DNA of 64,000 nucleotides from Erinaceus europaeus (taxonomy: Eukaryota > Chordata > Mammalia > Eulipotyphla > Erinaceidae): assembly GCF_950295315.1 (NCBI RefSeq), contig NC_080175.1, forward strand, positions 88,002,161 through 88,066,160, in the 5' to 3' direction. The notes below the pieces were generated by a model that ran no database searches, had not been told where the DNA came from, and saw nothing but the letters and a program-made list of their open reading frames with translations. The translations under genes and the position numbers were made by a program. Shown one piece after another: positions 63,961 to 64,000 of the stretch. Numbering within the stretch: the first letter of the stretch is position 1; each line of letters opens with the position of its first letter.

Positions 63961-64000
63961 GAAAAGAAACATTTTAATCCCCTCTATAACATAACTATAT

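Noticed and set aside
1..64000. A novel defence, biosynthetic or toxin system
   Set aside because: No gene other than the LINE-1 ORFs could be supported. The window is mammalian intergenic or intronic DNA.

Overview
The window is ordinary AT-rich mammalian nuclear DNA that contains no host gene I can recognise. It is dominated by retrotransposons. Three tRNA-derived SINE families recur throughout, on both strands and at all ages. Family A has a head beginning gggagtcgggcggtagcgc, with a perfect pol III A box (tagcgcagcgg) and B box (ggttcgagccc). Family B has a head beginning ggggccaggtggtggcac and shares its 3' body with family A. Family C has a head like tagcataatggttatgc and ends gagcagtgctctggt. 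From memory, the family A sequence is the dominant SINE of hedgehogs (Erinaceidae, e.g. Erinaceus). The species call is therefore an inference that one database search would settle. Old mammalian repeats (L2, MIR, hAT/MER5-like) also fit a placental mammal.

The only intact protein-coding genes belong to one LINE-1 on the minus strand (about 41818-49369, 7.55 kb). It has a heterogeneous A-rich tail, a long 3' UTR, an intact ORF2 (1279 aa, endonuclease plus reverse transcriptase plus Cys-rich C-terminus), a 45 bp spacer, an intact ORF1 (304 aa), and a CpG-rich 5' UTR. The 5' UTR carries two diverged promoter-like monomers, each with a YY1-type AAGATGGC box. A 12 bp target-site duplication (gctaatttattt) bounds the element. 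Intact ORFs, retained CpGs and a clean duplication make this a candidate young, possibly mobile, L1.

Layout: 1-11.4 kb holds scattered SINEs, dinucleotide repeats and a 135 bp local direct repeat. 11.4-21 kb holds a short L1 3' UTR insertion with a 16 bp duplication, a head-to-head pair of L1 3' ends, a SINE with an unexplained palindrome-bearing insert, a weak exon candidate, and a second L1 (18217-21013) that kept both ends but lost ORF1 and most of ORF2. 21-41 kb is dense in nested SINEs and 5'-truncated or inverted L1 pieces. 41.8-49.4 kb is the full-length L1. 49.4-64 kb holds more SINEs, including two loci where successive SINEs landed in the same target site, and a probable retrocopy of an mRNA 3' end.

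Functionally, the L1 ORF2 protein is the expected enzyme for SINE and retrocopy insertion. The duplications, A-rich tails, nested insertions and inversions are the footprints of that machinery. I found no new enzymatic system. The most notable structures are the intact L1 and the repeated reuse of single L1-endonuclease target sites.
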